NCBI RefSeq assembly: GCF_009758205.1
Contig: NZ_WRXN01000005.1
Span: 62,001-126,000, forward strand
Source: Chitinophaga tropicalis
Lineage (GTDB): Bacteria; Bacteroidota; Bacteroidia; Chitinophagales; Chitinophagaceae
DNA: 64,000 nucleotides
Direction of reading: 5' to 3'
The notes under the pieces were generated by a model. That model did no database searches, was not told the DNA's origin, and saw nothing but the letters and a program-made list of their open reading frames with translations. A program made the translations under genes and the position numbers. Positions 34,330 to 43,004 of this stretch are shown one piece after another; position 1 is the first letter of the stretch; every line of letters starts with the position of its first letter.

Positions 34330-35655
34330 ATGAAAGAACAGACCAACATCCCTACCGGCAAAGTGGAAAGGGCCAGCCGGTTCGTTACGACAGGATTGAA
34401 AGTAGGAACCAATTACCTGAAGCATTATACCAAAAAACTCATAGACCCATCCATCAGCAGGGAAGAACTGCATGCAGACAATGCTGAAGATATTTATGAT
34501 ACACTGAGCAATCTGAAAGGCAGCGCCCTTAAAGTGGCGCAGATGCTCAGTATGGACAGAGGTATGCTGCCTAAAGCCTATACAGAGCGCTTTGCCATGT
34601 CACAATACAGTGCGCCTCCCCTTTCCGGGCCGCTTGTCATCAATACCTTCGTTAAAACCCTGGGTAAGACGCCGTCACAGCTGTACGATAAATTTGAGAT
34701 ACAGGCCTCCAATGCCGCTTCTATAGGTCAGGTACATAAGGCCTGGAAAGACGGTAAACAGCTGGCTATCAAGATACAGTACCCAGGCGTTGCCAACAGT
34801 GTCAAATCTGACCTTCGCATTGTGAAGCCCTTTGCTATACGCATTGTGGGAATGAATGAAGTGGATATGGATAAATATTTCGAAGAGATAGAGACGAAAC
34901 TACTGGAAGAGACTGATTATGAACTGGAACTTCGCCGTTCTGTAGAGGTATCACAGCAATGTGCGCATATTCCTAACCTGGTATTTCCTGTGTATTACCC
35001 GGAAATGTCCAGCAACAGGATCATTACCATGGACTGGCTGCATGGTTTTCATCTGAAGGAATTCCTGGAATTAAATCCTTCGCAGGAGGTCCGTGACAAA
35101 ATAGGCCAGGCTCTATGGGATTTTTACCAGTTCCAGGTACATAAGCTGAAAAAAGTACATGCTGATCCTCATCCGGGCAATTTCCTTATGCGGGAAGATG
35201 GTACAGTAGGGATCTTTGATTTTGGCTGTATCAAGGAAATTCCTGAAGATTTCTATATCAATTATTTCTTACTGGTTGATAAAGAGATACTGAAGGATGA
35301 GGCCCGCCGTAAGGAGATCTACACTGCGCTGGAGATGATCCATCCCAGCGATACTGAAAAAGAGATTGTATTTTTCTCTGCACTGTTCCAGAAAATGATA
35401 GACATGCTGACGCTGCCTTTTACGCTGGAAACATTTGACTTTGGAGATGAATCTTATTTTGCTGAGATCTATGCTTATATGGATTATGTATCTAATCTGA
35501 AAGAGGTAAGGGAATCAAAAGTAGCAAGAGGCTCCCGCCATTCGCTTTATGTAAACCGTACTTACTTTGGATTATATTCCATATTGAGTGATCTGAAGGC
35601 GAAGGTGGTTACGGGTAATGACCGTATACAAGACCTGATAAAAAAAGCGCTTTAG
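34330..35655 (+). CDS. ABC1/UbiB (AarF) family atypical kinase
   Basis: A 441-residue protein kinase-like protein. The family KxGQ motif reads K68-V-A-Q71, with the usual Gly replaced by Ala. The Ala-rich loop is NAASIGQVHKA, the ATP-contacting lysine is probably Lys148 in AIKIQYPG, the catalytic loop DPHPGNF starts at Asp279, and the metal-binding DFG-like IFDFG has Asp297. Members of this family support isoprenoid quinone biosynthesis or lipid homeostasis, with atypical ATPase activity. Co-transcribed with the TetR-like gene 6 bp upstream; no ubi or men gene is adjacent. A terminator overlaps its last codons. Confidence 0.87.
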   Translation: MKEQTNIPTGKVERASRFVTTGLKVGTNYLKHYTKKLIDPSISREELHADNAEDIYDTLSNLKGSALKVAQMLSMDRGMLPKAYTERFAMSQYSAPPLSGPLVINTFVKTLGKTPSQLYDKFEIQASNAASIGQVHKAWKDGKQLAIKIQYPGVANSVKSDLRIVKPFAIRIVGMNEVDMDKYFEEIETKLLEETDYELELRRSVEVSQQCAHIPNLVFPVYYPEMSSNRIITMDWLHGFHLKEFLELNPSQEVRDKIGQALWDFYQFQVHKLKKVHADPHPGNFLMREDGTVGIFDFGCIKEIPEDFYINYFLLVDKEILKDEARRKEIYTALEMIHPSDTEKEIVFFSALFQKMIDMLTLPFTLETFDFGDESYFAEIYAYMDYVSNLKEVRESKVARGSRHSLYVNRTYFGLYSILSDLKAKVVTGNDRIQDLIKKAL

Positions 35656-35680
35656 TTTAAAACTAAAGCGCTTTTTTAAA
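35641..35680. terminator. Terminator overlapping the ABC1 kinase stop codon
   Basis: AAAAAAGCGCTTTAGTTT, loop and the mirrored arm with a T-run form a long hairpin whose 5' arm contains the last codons and the TAG stop of the kinase gene. It is symmetric and can also end the DUF2911 transcript from the other strand. Confidence 0.8.
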
Positions 35681-35689
35681 AAATTCAGG

Positions 35690-36184
35690 CTACTTTACAG
35701 GCACTTCCACATGTGTCTGGTCCCACTCTACTACCAATTTGTTAGCCGGTACCGTGATGGTCAGTTTTTCAACAGGACCGCTGGTTTTAGAAACTTTTCC
35801 TTTTGCTTCGGCTACGTTTTTGGATTTGATCTCATCATATTTATAAGCACCCCACTGTTTCCTTTCGCTGTTGAGGATGAATGTCCATTCATTCGCTTCA
35901 GGAATAGCAAACAGGCTGTAAGTACCTGCTTTTACAGGTTTACCGCCAAAGCTGCCATCTTTTTCAAAAGTGATCTCGGTGGCTTCGTTAGCGCCTAAAC
36001 GCCATACTTTGCCATAGGGTACCAGTTCGCCGAAAATGACCCTGTCTCTTTTTGAGGGCTGGCCATAGGCTACTTTTACATTTTTGCCTTCAGCTGTCAC
36101 ACGTGGGCTTTGCGGAGCTTTCTGTGCAGATACCAGGGTGCTGGTGCCAGCCAGTAATGCAAAGAATAAGAGGAACTGTTTCAT
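35690..36184 (-). CDS. DUF2911 family exported protein
   Basis: A 164-residue protein with signal peptide MKQFLLFFALLAGTSTLVSA. The start at 36184 was chosen for this signal; an ATG 20 codons upstream gives an unlikely extension. The mature domain has the DUF2911 pattern: VKVAYGQPSKRDRVIFGELVPYGKVWRLGANEATEITF, VKAGTYSLFAIP and EWTFILNSERKQWGAYKYD. The family is periplasmic and of unknown function, common in Bacteroidota. It is monocistronic; the terminator at 35641-35680 follows. Confidence 0.88.
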   Translation of the reverse strand: MKQFLLFFALLAGTSTLVSAQKAPQSPRVTAEGKNVKVAYGQPSKRDRVIFGELVPYGKVWRLGANEATEITFEKDGSFGGKPVKAGTYSLFAIPEANEWTFILNSERKQWGAYKYDEIKSKNVAEAKGKVSKTSGPVEKLTITVPANKLVVEWDQTHVEVPVK

Positions 36185-36276
36185 GGTAGTTGTTGTTTTT
36201 CTGTTCAGAAAGAATTTTGTGAAATTTACATTTTTCAGATACAACGCATATTACCACTCATAGAAATTCACAGATT

Positions 36277-36825
36277 TTAACGTTTCTTTTCTTCACATAT
36301 GTTTTTCAGCTTTGTCAGCCCGTCTTCCAGTTGTGGTCCGGTTAGCTTATCTGCCAGGAAACCTCTCAGTTTCCACCAGGGTAACCAGCCCAGGTATGTT
36401 TCTAGTCGCCATTGTATAGCGGTACCTTTTCCATCTGCTGATGGTTTCAGTTCGAAAGCGGCATTCACCGTTTTCATATCATTAAATTCCATGTCATAGT
36501 GTATTCCTTTCTGCGGATCGCTTTCCCTGATAGTTACCTTTCCTGTAACATGTTTTTCATGCTGCATGCCTGTCCATGTATAGTAGGCGCCGGAACCGGA
36601 AGCGGGAGCGGAATACGTTACTTCCTGTGCAGTTCCCGGGTCAGCCCAGGGATTCCATGCAGGCCAGCCGGATAAATTGTTCACCTGGGAATATACAACG
36701 GATAAAGGGGCATCTATTACCCCGGAACGTTCAACAATAGCCCGTGAAGGAAATAACAATGAAATGAGGAATATCAGTATTCCAAAGGCAAAAGCACTGA
36801 TCAGCAATAATTTGACAATTCGCAT
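36277..36825 (-). CDS. SRPBCC (polyketide cyclase-like) membrane-anchored protein, copy A
   Basis: A 182-residue protein with an N-terminal helix (LLLISAFAFGILIFLISLLF) followed by a START-like ligand-binding domain: VIDAPLSVVYSQVNNLSGWPAWNPWAD, GSGAYYTWTG, GKVTIRESDPQKGIHYDMEF and AIQWRLETYLGWLPWWKLRGFL. It is a close structural match to the downstream-located copy at 36874-37401, with the same anchor, W/NPW and tail patterns. Ligand and function are unknown; such domains bind hydrophobic molecules. The two genes are separated by 48 bp and probably form one transcript. Confidence 0.82.
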   Translation of the reverse strand: MRIVKLLLISAFAFGILIFLISLLFPSRAIVERSGVIDAPLSVVYSQVNNLSGWPAWNPWADPGTAQEVTYSAPASGSGAYYTWTGMQHEKHVTGKVTIRESDPQKGIHYDMEFNDMKTVNAAFELKPSADGKGTAIQWRLETYLGWLPWWKLRGFLADKLTGPQLEDGLTKLKNICEEKKR

Positions 36826-36873
36826 GGTCTCGGGCCAGACAGTTAAAAGGAATGGCAGGGGGCAAATTTCGGT

Positions 36874-37401
36874 CTATTTTACTAATTTCTCCAGGTTTTC
36901 CAATCCTCTTTCAAAATCTTTTCCTACCCATTTATCCATCATCAGTCCCATCAGTTTACGTACGGGACGCTGTCCCATGTTCATTGCCACTTCCCAGGTT
37001 ACAAGGGTACCATTGTTCACCGGTTCAAAACGAAAAGAAGCTTTGGCGGCGCCCTGTTCCATGAACTGCATGTCTGTAGCTATAAATTCATCCGGACGGG
37101 ATTCCGTAATGGTCATCGAGCCCTTACCTACCTGCCGGTGTTTGCTTTGCCAGGTATAGCGGGCGCCTGCGCCGGAAGAGGTTTCATTGTATTTTAATTG
37201 CATGGTGGGATCTACCTGGTGCCATGGCGACCAGCGCTCCCAGTTACGCAGAACATTCACCTGTTCAAAAAGCCTGGAAGGAGAAGCCGGAATCACTCTC
37301 GTACGCCTCACTTTTACAGTGGCAGGCAGGAACATGCTCACTATAAACAACCCGGGAATAAGCACAGCCATCGCTCCCAGAAGAATATATAAGGCTTGCA
37401 T
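36874..37401 (-). CDS. SRPBCC (polyketide cyclase-like) membrane-anchored protein, copy B
   Basis: A 175-residue protein starting at 37401, where an N-terminal membrane helix (YILLGAMAVLIPGLFIVSMF) begins; the open frame upstream overlaps the permease gene and is not needed. The soluble domain reads VIPASPSRLFEQVNVLRNWERWSPW, GAGARYTWQSK, GSMTITESRPDEFIATDMQF and LVTWEVAMNMGQRPVRKL, the same SRPBCC layout as copy A. Tandem paralogues of this kind are common in Bacteroidota. It follows the ABC permease gene by 26 bp, so three genes may share one transcript. Function unknown. Confidence 0.82.
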   Translation of the reverse strand: MQALYILLGAMAVLIPGLFIVSMFLPATVKVRRTRVIPASPSRLFEQVNVLRNWERWSPWHQVDPTMQLKYNETSSGAGARYTWQSKHRQVGKGSMTITESRPDEFIATDMQFMEQGAAKASFRFEPVNNGTLVTWEVAMNMGQRPVRKLMGLMMDKWVGKDFERGLENLEKLVK

Positions 37402-37427
37402 ATGTAAAAGGTAGGAAAATTTCCGAA

Positions 37428-38531
37428 CTATTCCCAGCGAAATACCCGTACTGCCACAATATACACTACTACACCCCATAGGGCAATGACTCCAAGCTCC
37501 AGCCCTACATTCCACAGATGCAGGCCTTCGAAGGCTATTTTCCTGAAGGCATCATTGAGATAGGTCAGGGGCATAATACGGCAGATGGGTTGTAACCAGG
37601 AAGGAAAAGCATCTACAGATACAAATGTACCTGCCAGCAGGAACTGAGGTAAGGTGATAACATTAGCTATAGGCGGAATAGTGCTTTCGCTGTTTGCCAG
37701 TCCGCTCACCACAAACCCGAAGCCCATGAACACTATTACCCCAAAGGCAGTAAGTACCAGCATCTCCAGGAATGTGCTCCATCCGTGTACAAGCGTAAAT
37801 CCAAATGCAAAATAGCCGATGGCGATAATGAGTATAGCACCTGCCAGCTGGAATACCAGGCGGGCCAGCGCTTCTCCAAGCACTATATAGATACGGCGGA
37901 TAGGTGTGGCAAAGAAACGTTTGAGCACCAATGTTTGCCGGAGATTGAAAAAGAGGAATGCGGTACTGAATACTGCTGCACTGAGCAGAGAAAAACTGAG
38001 CAACCCGGGCAGGATAAAGTCGATAGTCCTGTACCTTCTGCCGGGCAATACTTCTGTGGGCTCCAGTTTAGCAACAGAAGCGCGGGGATAATAGCTGTCG
38101 TCTGCTTTATAGATCACTCCACGGAGAATGGAGTTGAACAGGGAGATCTTGTCAACCGCTGCGGTAGAGGTACTTACTTTCACATCAGCAGAAGGTGCAG
38201 CCCCCTGGTTGGGTAAGGTATTGATACGGATAATAGCGGTGAGGCGGCCTTTCCTGAGGTCATCCTGCATTTCGGCCTCAGACTTGTCTGTGACCAGCTT
38301 CAGGCTTTTTTCCTTAGCCAGTTCCCGGTACAGGTAGCTGCTGGTATCTGTTTGTTTATCTACCCCTACTTTCACTGTAATCCCGTTATCTCCTATAAAC
38401 CCGAACACGAGGATAAATACCAGTGGAAAACCCAGGCTGAAGATCACTGCCGAAGGACTTCTCAGGATCGCTTTCAAACTCGCTTTCGACATGGCCAACA
38501 GGGCCTTCCATTGATTATATTTTACCGCCAT
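37428..38531 (-). CDS. ABC-2 type transporter permease
   Basis: A 367-residue inner membrane protein. One helix near residues 28-47 (AVIFSLGFPLVFILVFGFI) precedes a large extracytoplasmic loop, then five more helices from about residue 175. The permease signature lies in VLKRFFATPIRRIYIVLGEALARLVFQLAG and the final LPQFLLAGTFVSVDAFPSWLQPICRIMPLTYLNDAFRKI, which is typical of ABC-2 exporters. No ATP-binding subunit is adjacent, so its partner must be encoded elsewhere. The cargo is unknown. Confidence 0.88.
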   Translation of the reverse strand: MAVKYNQWKALLAMSKASLKAILRSPSAVIFSLGFPLVFILVFGFIGDNGITVKVGVDKQTDTSSYLYRELAKEKSLKLVTDKSEAEMQDDLRKGRLTAIIRINTLPNQGAAPSADVKVSTSTAAVDKISLFNSILRGVIYKADDSYYPRASVAKLEPTEVLPGRRYRTIDFILPGLLSFSLLSAAVFSTAFLFFNLRQTLVLKRFFATPIRRIYIVLGEALARLVFQLAGAILIIAIGYFAFGFTLVHGWSTFLEMLVLTAFGVIVFMGFGFVVSGLANSESTIPPIANVITLPQFLLAGTFVSVDAFPSWLQPICRIMPLTYLNDAFRKIAFEGLHLWNVGLELGVIALWGVVVYIVAVRVFRWE

Positions 38532-38600
38532 ACTGCTAATACTGCTGGAAACTATTGCTTAAAAAATCGCGTAAAACTACTATTGTTTTGCCCATTTCCA

Positions 38601-38629
38601 TAAAAAAACCTGCCGCGTGCGGCAGGTTT
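38601..38629 (-). terminator. Terminator after sppA
   Basis: AAACCTGCCGC / GCGGCAGGTTT with a two-base turn is followed on the minus strand by a seven-T run, 25 bp past the sppA stop codon. Confidence 0.85.
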
Positions 38630-38653
38630 AATCGAAATTTAAGCAGTTACGGA

Positions 38654-40414
38654 CTATCTTATATCCAGTATGTAGGGCAATCTGGCCTGTGCTTCTCCCT
38701 TCATTTCCTTCACCTGCCTGAGTTGCTCATATATTTTATAATATTCTCCCAGCTCGTTCTTTATAGCTGAAGCACGGGAATCGTCGCTGTAACGGCGCAG
38801 TAATGTTTTAACCGGATCTTCTGTTTCAGGATATTCCCGCAGACGGTAGCCGGAGATCTTAGCCATCCTGACAGCGCAGGCAATGGCATCGTCGATACCA
38901 CCAACGCGGTCTACCAGGCCTAACTGTTGCGCCTGTATTCCGCTCCACACACGGCCCTGTGCAATGCTGTCAACTACAGGACCACTCAGTTTACGGCCTT
39001 CTGCCACACGGCCTTTGAAGGTGCTGTAGATGCTATCGACAGAGTTCTGGATAAATTTCTTTTCAACTTCTGTAAGCGGACGGGAAGCGGTGCCGAGATC
39101 GGCATATTTAGCTGTTTTCACGCCATCAAACGTTACACCCAGTTTATTCCTGAAAAACCCCTGCAGGTTAGGCAATATGGCAAATACACCAATGGAGCCG
39201 GTGAGAGTGTTAGGCTGTGCAAAGATGGAATCTGCCATACAGGAGATATAATAACCGCCGGAAGCGGCATAGTCGCCCATAGACACGATCACAGGTTTAC
39301 TCTTTTTAGCCAGTACCAGTTCCCGCCATATGGTTTCTGACGCCAGGGCGCTACCGCCGGGAGAATTAACACGGAACACAATGGCTTTCACGTCTTTATC
39401 CTGCCTGGCCTCGCGGATCAGTTTCAGATAATGGCCACTGCTGATCGTACTTGCATCTTCACTATCACCGCCGGTAATATTTCCTTCTGCGTAAATGAGC
39501 GCTATCCTGTTATCTGAATCGGCATAACGGGGAGAATAAGCGCTGTAATACCTGGGCAGGGTTACGAAATTCACTTTATCATCTCCTTTCAGTCCCAGTT
39601 TGCTTTTCAGCTCATCCATTACCTGGTCATTGTATCTGAGGCCATCTGCCAGTTTATAGGTTACTGCATCTGCAGCCTCCTGGATCATACCTTCATCGGC
39701 ATACTTATGCAGGGTAGCGGTATCTATTTTGCGGGATTCACCGATGTGCTGCAGGAAGTTACGGTAGAGATCACCCAGGTAAGCATTGGTTTGTATTTTA
39801 TTGGCCACTGTCATCTGGGTTTCACGTAAAGGCTCTGTAGCGCTCTTGAAGCGGCCATCGTAAAAGATCTGTGGTTGTATTTCCAGTTTTTCCAGGGCGC
39901 CTTTCAGGAAGGTCAGCTGTGTATAGAAACCACTGAATTCCATTCCACCTTTTGGATGCAGGTAAATTTTGTTGGCCAGGGAAGCGATGTAGTAGCTCTT
40001 CTGGTCCATTACCTCTCCATATGCGTAAATAAACTTACCGGATTGCTTAAAGTGTTGCAGGGCGTTACGCACTTCTTCACTGGAAGCAAATCCGTTAGCG
40101 TTATTTTCCGCTTTCAGGTAGATGCCTTTGATATTATCGTCTGTTTCTGCTTTCCGTATCAGGCGTACTACATCATAGAGTCCCGGGACTTCTCTGGGGC
40201 CACTGCGCAGTATGCTGTTGAGGGGATCTATTACTTTCAACTCATTGAAACTCTGATTGGTTTCGAGCACCAATATAGAATTAGGGGATATCACTACTTC
40301 TTCCTTCTTACTGAGGGTACGGCCTATGTACCCAACCAGGAAAACAAATACAAGGAGAAATAAGACGATAAAAGCCAGTAGTGTTGCAAAAAATATTTTA
40401 AGAAAACTACGCAT
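38654..40414 (-). CDS. sppA: Signal peptide peptidase SppA, 67-kDa type
   Basis: A 586-residue membrane-anchored serine protease with two tandem S49 domains. The start at 40414 places the membrane helix (FFATLLAFIVLFLLVFVFLVG) at the N-terminus, and a -7 box at 40445-40452 fits this start rather than the ATG 11 codons upstream. The catalytic lysine is probably Lys139 in MDQKSYYIAS in the first domain and the nucleophile Ser385 in GDYAASGGYYISC in the second, the Lys/Ser dyad layout of long-form SppA. It degrades cleaved signal peptides in the membrane. It is divergent from folK with 72 bp between starts. Confidence 0.92.
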   Translation of the reverse strand: MRSFLKIFFATLLAFIVLFLLVFVFLVGYIGRTLSKKEEVVISPNSILVLETNQSFNELKVIDPLNSILRSGPREVPGLYDVVRLIRKAETDDNIKGIYLKAENNANGFASSEEVRNALQHFKQSGKFIYAYGEVMDQKSYYIASLANKIYLHPKGGMEFSGFYTQLTFLKGALEKLEIQPQIFYDGRFKSATEPLRETQMTVANKIQTNAYLGDLYRNFLQHIGESRKIDTATLHKYADEGMIQEAADAVTYKLADGLRYNDQVMDELKSKLGLKGDDKVNFVTLPRYYSAYSPRYADSDNRIALIYAEGNITGGDSEDASTISSGHYLKLIREARQDKDVKAIVFRVNSPGGSALASETIWRELVLAKKSKPVIVSMGDYAASGGYYISCMADSIFAQPNTLTGSIGVFAILPNLQGFFRNKLGVTFDGVKTAKYADLGTASRPLTEVEKKFIQNSVDSIYSTFKGRVAEGRKLSGPVVDSIAQGRVWSGIQAQQLGLVDRVGGIDDAIACAVRMAKISGYRLREYPETEDPVKTLLRRYSDDSRASAIKNELGEYYKIYEQLRQVKEMKGEAQARLPYILDIR

Positions 40415-40444
40415 ATGGGTTTGTTTTTTTGTGGTATGACCACC

Positions 40445-40452
40445 CAAAAATA
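40445..40452 (-). promoter_or_regulatory. Putative -7 box for sppA
   Basis: The minus strand reads TATTTTTG, an exact TAnnTTTG match, 31 bp upstream of the chosen sppA start. Transcription from here would begin downstream of the alternative ATG at 40447, supporting the shorter start. Confidence 0.5.
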
Positions 40453-40463
40453 AAGATTATGTC

Positions 40464-40471
40464 TACTTTTG
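40464..40471 (+). promoter_or_regulatory. Putative -7 box for folK
   Basis: The plus strand reads TACTTTTG, an exact TAnnTTTG match, 16 bp upstream of the folK ATG. It lies 12 bp from the divergent sppA box, so the two promoters are nearly back to back. Confidence 0.5.
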
Positions 40472-40486
40472 GGCCGTTGAAGATAC

Positions 40487-40984
40487 ATGAATAAAGCAAT
40501 ATTACTTATAGGTGGTAACCTGGGCGACCGTACAGCGCATCTCCGCCAGGCAGTTGATCAGATAAATGAACAGGTGGGCAGGGTAGAAAAGATCTCAGCC
40601 ATTTATGAAACAGCTGCATGGGGCGTTGCAGAGCAACCGGATTACCTGAACCAGGCCCTCCTGGTAAATACTCCCCTGGACGCATTGACGCTCCTGCGCA
40701 CTGTACTGGACATAGAACATGATATTGGCCGGATCCGCCGTCAGAAATGGGGCGCCAGGGTAATAGATATAGACGTCATCTTCTTTAATGATGAGATCAT
40801 TAACCTTCCTGAGCTGAAGATCCCTCATCCCCAGATGCAATACCGTCAGTTTGTACTTGTACCGCTGCAGGAAATACTGCCCCACTGGCAGCATCCCGTT
40901 CTGCATAAGGATATTACCGAACTTCTGGCGCTATGTACAGATAAACTGCCTGCCCGTAAATTTGAACACCCGACCACTAACTGA
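40487..40984 (+). CDS. folK: 2-amino-4-hydroxy-6-hydroxymethyldihydropteridine diphosphokinase
   Basis: A 165-residue cytoplasmic enzyme of folate biosynthesis. It begins AILLIGGNLGDRTAHLRQAVDQI, then YETAAWGVAEQPDYLNQALLVNT and DIEHDIGRIRRQKWGARVIDIDVIFFNDEIINLPELKIPHPQ, which carries the catalytic acidic pair (DIDVIFF) and the PHP motif of HPPK. Residues to the C-terminus (YRQFVLVPLQEILPHWQHPV) complete the fold. It transfers pyrophosphate from ATP to the pterin. Translated 3 bp ahead of a deoxynucleoside kinase gene, so the two are co-transcribed, a pairing common in Bacteroidota. Confidence 0.94.
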   Translation: MNKAILLIGGNLGDRTAHLRQAVDQINEQVGRVEKISAIYETAAWGVAEQPDYLNQALLVNTPLDALTLLRTVLDIEHDIGRIRRQKWGARVIDIDVIFFNDEIINLPELKIPHPQMQYRQFVLVPLQEILPHWQHPVLHKDITELLALCTDKLPARKFEHPTTN

Positions 40985-40987
40985 TAC

Positions 40988-41611
40988 ATGCAATACAGAT
41001 ATATTACTATAGAAGGCAACATAGGAGCAGGTAAAACAACACTGGCCAACAAACTGGCAGAACATTTCAACGCAAAGCTTATCCTAGAAGAATTTGCAGA
41101 TAATCCCTTTCTGCCTAAATTCTACGAAAAGCCCCAGCAATATGCTTTTCCTCTTGAGCTTTTCTTCATGGCGGAGCGTTACAAACAACTGAAAGATATG
41201 CTGCAGATGCAGGATATGTTCAGCCGGCTGGTTATATCAGATTACCTCTTCATTAAAAGCCTGCTTTTCGCGAAGATCAATCTTAAAGAAGAAGAATATA
41301 ACCTTTACCAGAAACTGTTTGAGATAATTAATCCGCAACTGGTGCAACCTGATCTGCTCATTTTCCTGAACGCTCCTGTTTCCAGATTACAGCAGAATAT
41401 CAGGACCCGTAACCGGTCTTATGAGCAGCAGATAGCTGATGAATACCTGGAGAATGTACATGAAATGTATATGCAGTATATCAAACAGCATCCTGTGCGT
41501 ACGCTGATGATAGATATGACCAAAGTTGATTTTGTGAAAAATCCGGCCGACTTTGACTTTCTGCTGGGATCACTTGATAAGGAATACGCACCGGGAGTTC
41601 ACTATTTATAA
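40988..41611 (+). CDS. Deoxynucleoside kinase
   Basis: A 207-residue cytoplasmic kinase of the dNK family that phosphorylates deoxyribonucleosides for salvage. The P-loop GNIGAGKT is at residues 10-17, the substrate-binding LILEEFADNPFLPKFYE follows, then the FFMAERYKQL and VISDYLFIKSLLFA region and a lid RTRNRSYEQQI. Length and motif order fit the family; substrate preference (A/G versus T/C) cannot be told. The start codon lies 3 bp after the folK stop. Its 3' end overlaps the convergent flavoprotein gene by 6 bp. Confidence 0.9.
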   Translation: MQYRYITIEGNIGAGKTTLANKLAEHFNAKLILEEFADNPFLPKFYEKPQQYAFPLELFFMAERYKQLKDMLQMQDMFSRLVISDYLFIKSLLFAKINLKEEEYNLYQKLFEIINPQLVQPDLLIFLNAPVSRLQQNIRTRNRSYEQQIADEYLENVHEMYMQYIKQHPVRTLMIDMTKVDFVKNPADFDFLLGSLDKEYAPGVHYL

Positions 41612-42832
41612 GCTTTTTATGCTTTGGGCAGCGATCCATCCACTGGTCCAGGCATGCTGAAAATTGAATCCACCGGTGATGCCATCAACATCCATCACTT
41701 CGCCGGCAAAGTACAATCCCGGCGCCAGCTTGCTTTCCATGGTGCCCGGATCTATTTCAGAGAGCTGTATGCCCCCACAGGTTACAAATTCTTCTTTAAA
41801 AGTGGTCTTTCCTTTTACGGGGCATTCCATTGCCACTAATTGCCTGATCAGTTTATTCTGTTCCTTTGCCGGCATATCTGCCCAGCGATGTTCTTCTGTA
41901 AGTCCAGACTGTTGAAGCAGAAAATGCCAGAGACGTTGTGGCAGGCCGAAAGGATTTTTATGATATACTTTTTGTCCACCGAGGGAAAATCGCAATTCCT
42001 GTACTTCTTCCCGCAGGCTGTTCTCGTTGAATGCCGGCAGCCAGTTAATGACCGCGGTAAAATTATACTGCAGGGCCGCCAGTTCCCTGGCTCCCCATGC
42101 GGATAAACGTAATATGGAGGGGCCGCTCATTCCCCAATGGGTTATAAGTAATGGCCCGCGTTCCTGGAGTTTAGTGCCTGCTATTTTCACATGTGCCTCT
42201 TCCACACTTACTCCCATTAAAGTAGTTATTGGGTTAGCGGGCATATTAAATGTAAAGAGGGATGGTAATGGAGGTACGACCTGGTGACCGGTAGCCTGGA
42301 GCCAGGCAAACTTATCTGCCTGGGCGTATCCGCCGGCGGCGACGCATACATAATCTGTCTTCATTATGTTTCCGTTATCCAGCTGCAATTCCCAGCCGGT
42401 CTCCCGCCGTTGTATGCTTCTTACCCCGGTGTTGATATGGATCTTTACTCCGTAGCGGTCTGCTTCTTTTAAAAGGCAGTCGATAATGGTCTGTGAATTG
42501 TCGGTAACAGGGAACATCCTGCCGTCAGCTTCTGCTTTGAGGGCTACTCCCCTTTCCCGGAACCAGGCAATGGTATCCGGCACGAAGAACTGGCTGAAGG
42601 TCTTTTTTACAAAATGCTGTCCTCTCGGATAGCGTTTGGACATATATAATATATCAGGGGCATTATGTGTTACGTTACACCTTCCTCCGCCGGAAACTTT
42701 CACTTTAGATAAAAGTTTATTATTTTTTTCTAGTAATATGACTTCCAATGTACTATGTAGCCTTGCTGCGTTAACTGCACAGAAAAAACCTGCTGCTCCA
42801 CCACCTATAATTACTAATCTGTTGTTTATCAT
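41606..42832 (-). CDS. BaiN/HI0933-like NAD(P)/FAD-dependent oxidoreductase
   Basis: A 408-residue flavoprotein. The dinucleotide-binding motif is IIGGGAAGFFCAVNAA near residues 8-23, followed by KVKVSGGGRCNVTHN, the signature of the HI0933 family, and a late GITGGFNFQHAWTSGWIAAQ that contacts FAD. The middle region (residues 190-345) is the extra domain typical of the family. Relatives include BaiN, but most members are uncharacterised, so the substrate is unknown. It overlaps the deoxynucleoside kinase gene tail to tail by 6 bp. Confidence 0.88.
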   Translation of the reverse strand: MINNRLVIIGGGAAGFFCAVNAARLHSTLEVILLEKNNKLLSKVKVSGGGRCNVTHNAPDILYMSKRYPRGQHFVKKTFSQFFVPDTIAWFRERGVALKAEADGRMFPVTDNSQTIIDCLLKEADRYGVKIHINTGVRSIQRRETGWELQLDNGNIMKTDYVCVAAGGYAQADKFAWLQATGHQVVPPLPSLFTFNMPANPITTLMGVSVEEAHVKIAGTKLQERGPLLITHWGMSGPSILRLSAWGARELAALQYNFTAVINWLPAFNENSLREEVQELRFSLGGQKVYHKNPFGLPQRLWHFLLQQSGLTEEHRWADMPAKEQNKLIRQLVAMECPVKGKTTFKEEFVTCGGIQLSEIDPGTMESKLAPGLYFAGEVMDVDGITGGFNFQHAWTSGWIAAQSIKSL

Positions 42833-43004
42833 ATTCTTGTATAACCGGATTTTAACCGGTGTTCATTTCAGCAGCAATAATAAATCAAAGCCCGGACATT
42901 CTAATTTCTTAAATACCAATAACATTATTTGCATATATATTTTTTTCTTTCTATTTTGCATATTATAATTTTTGATACTATATTGTCGCTAAAAGTTGTT
43001 CCAC

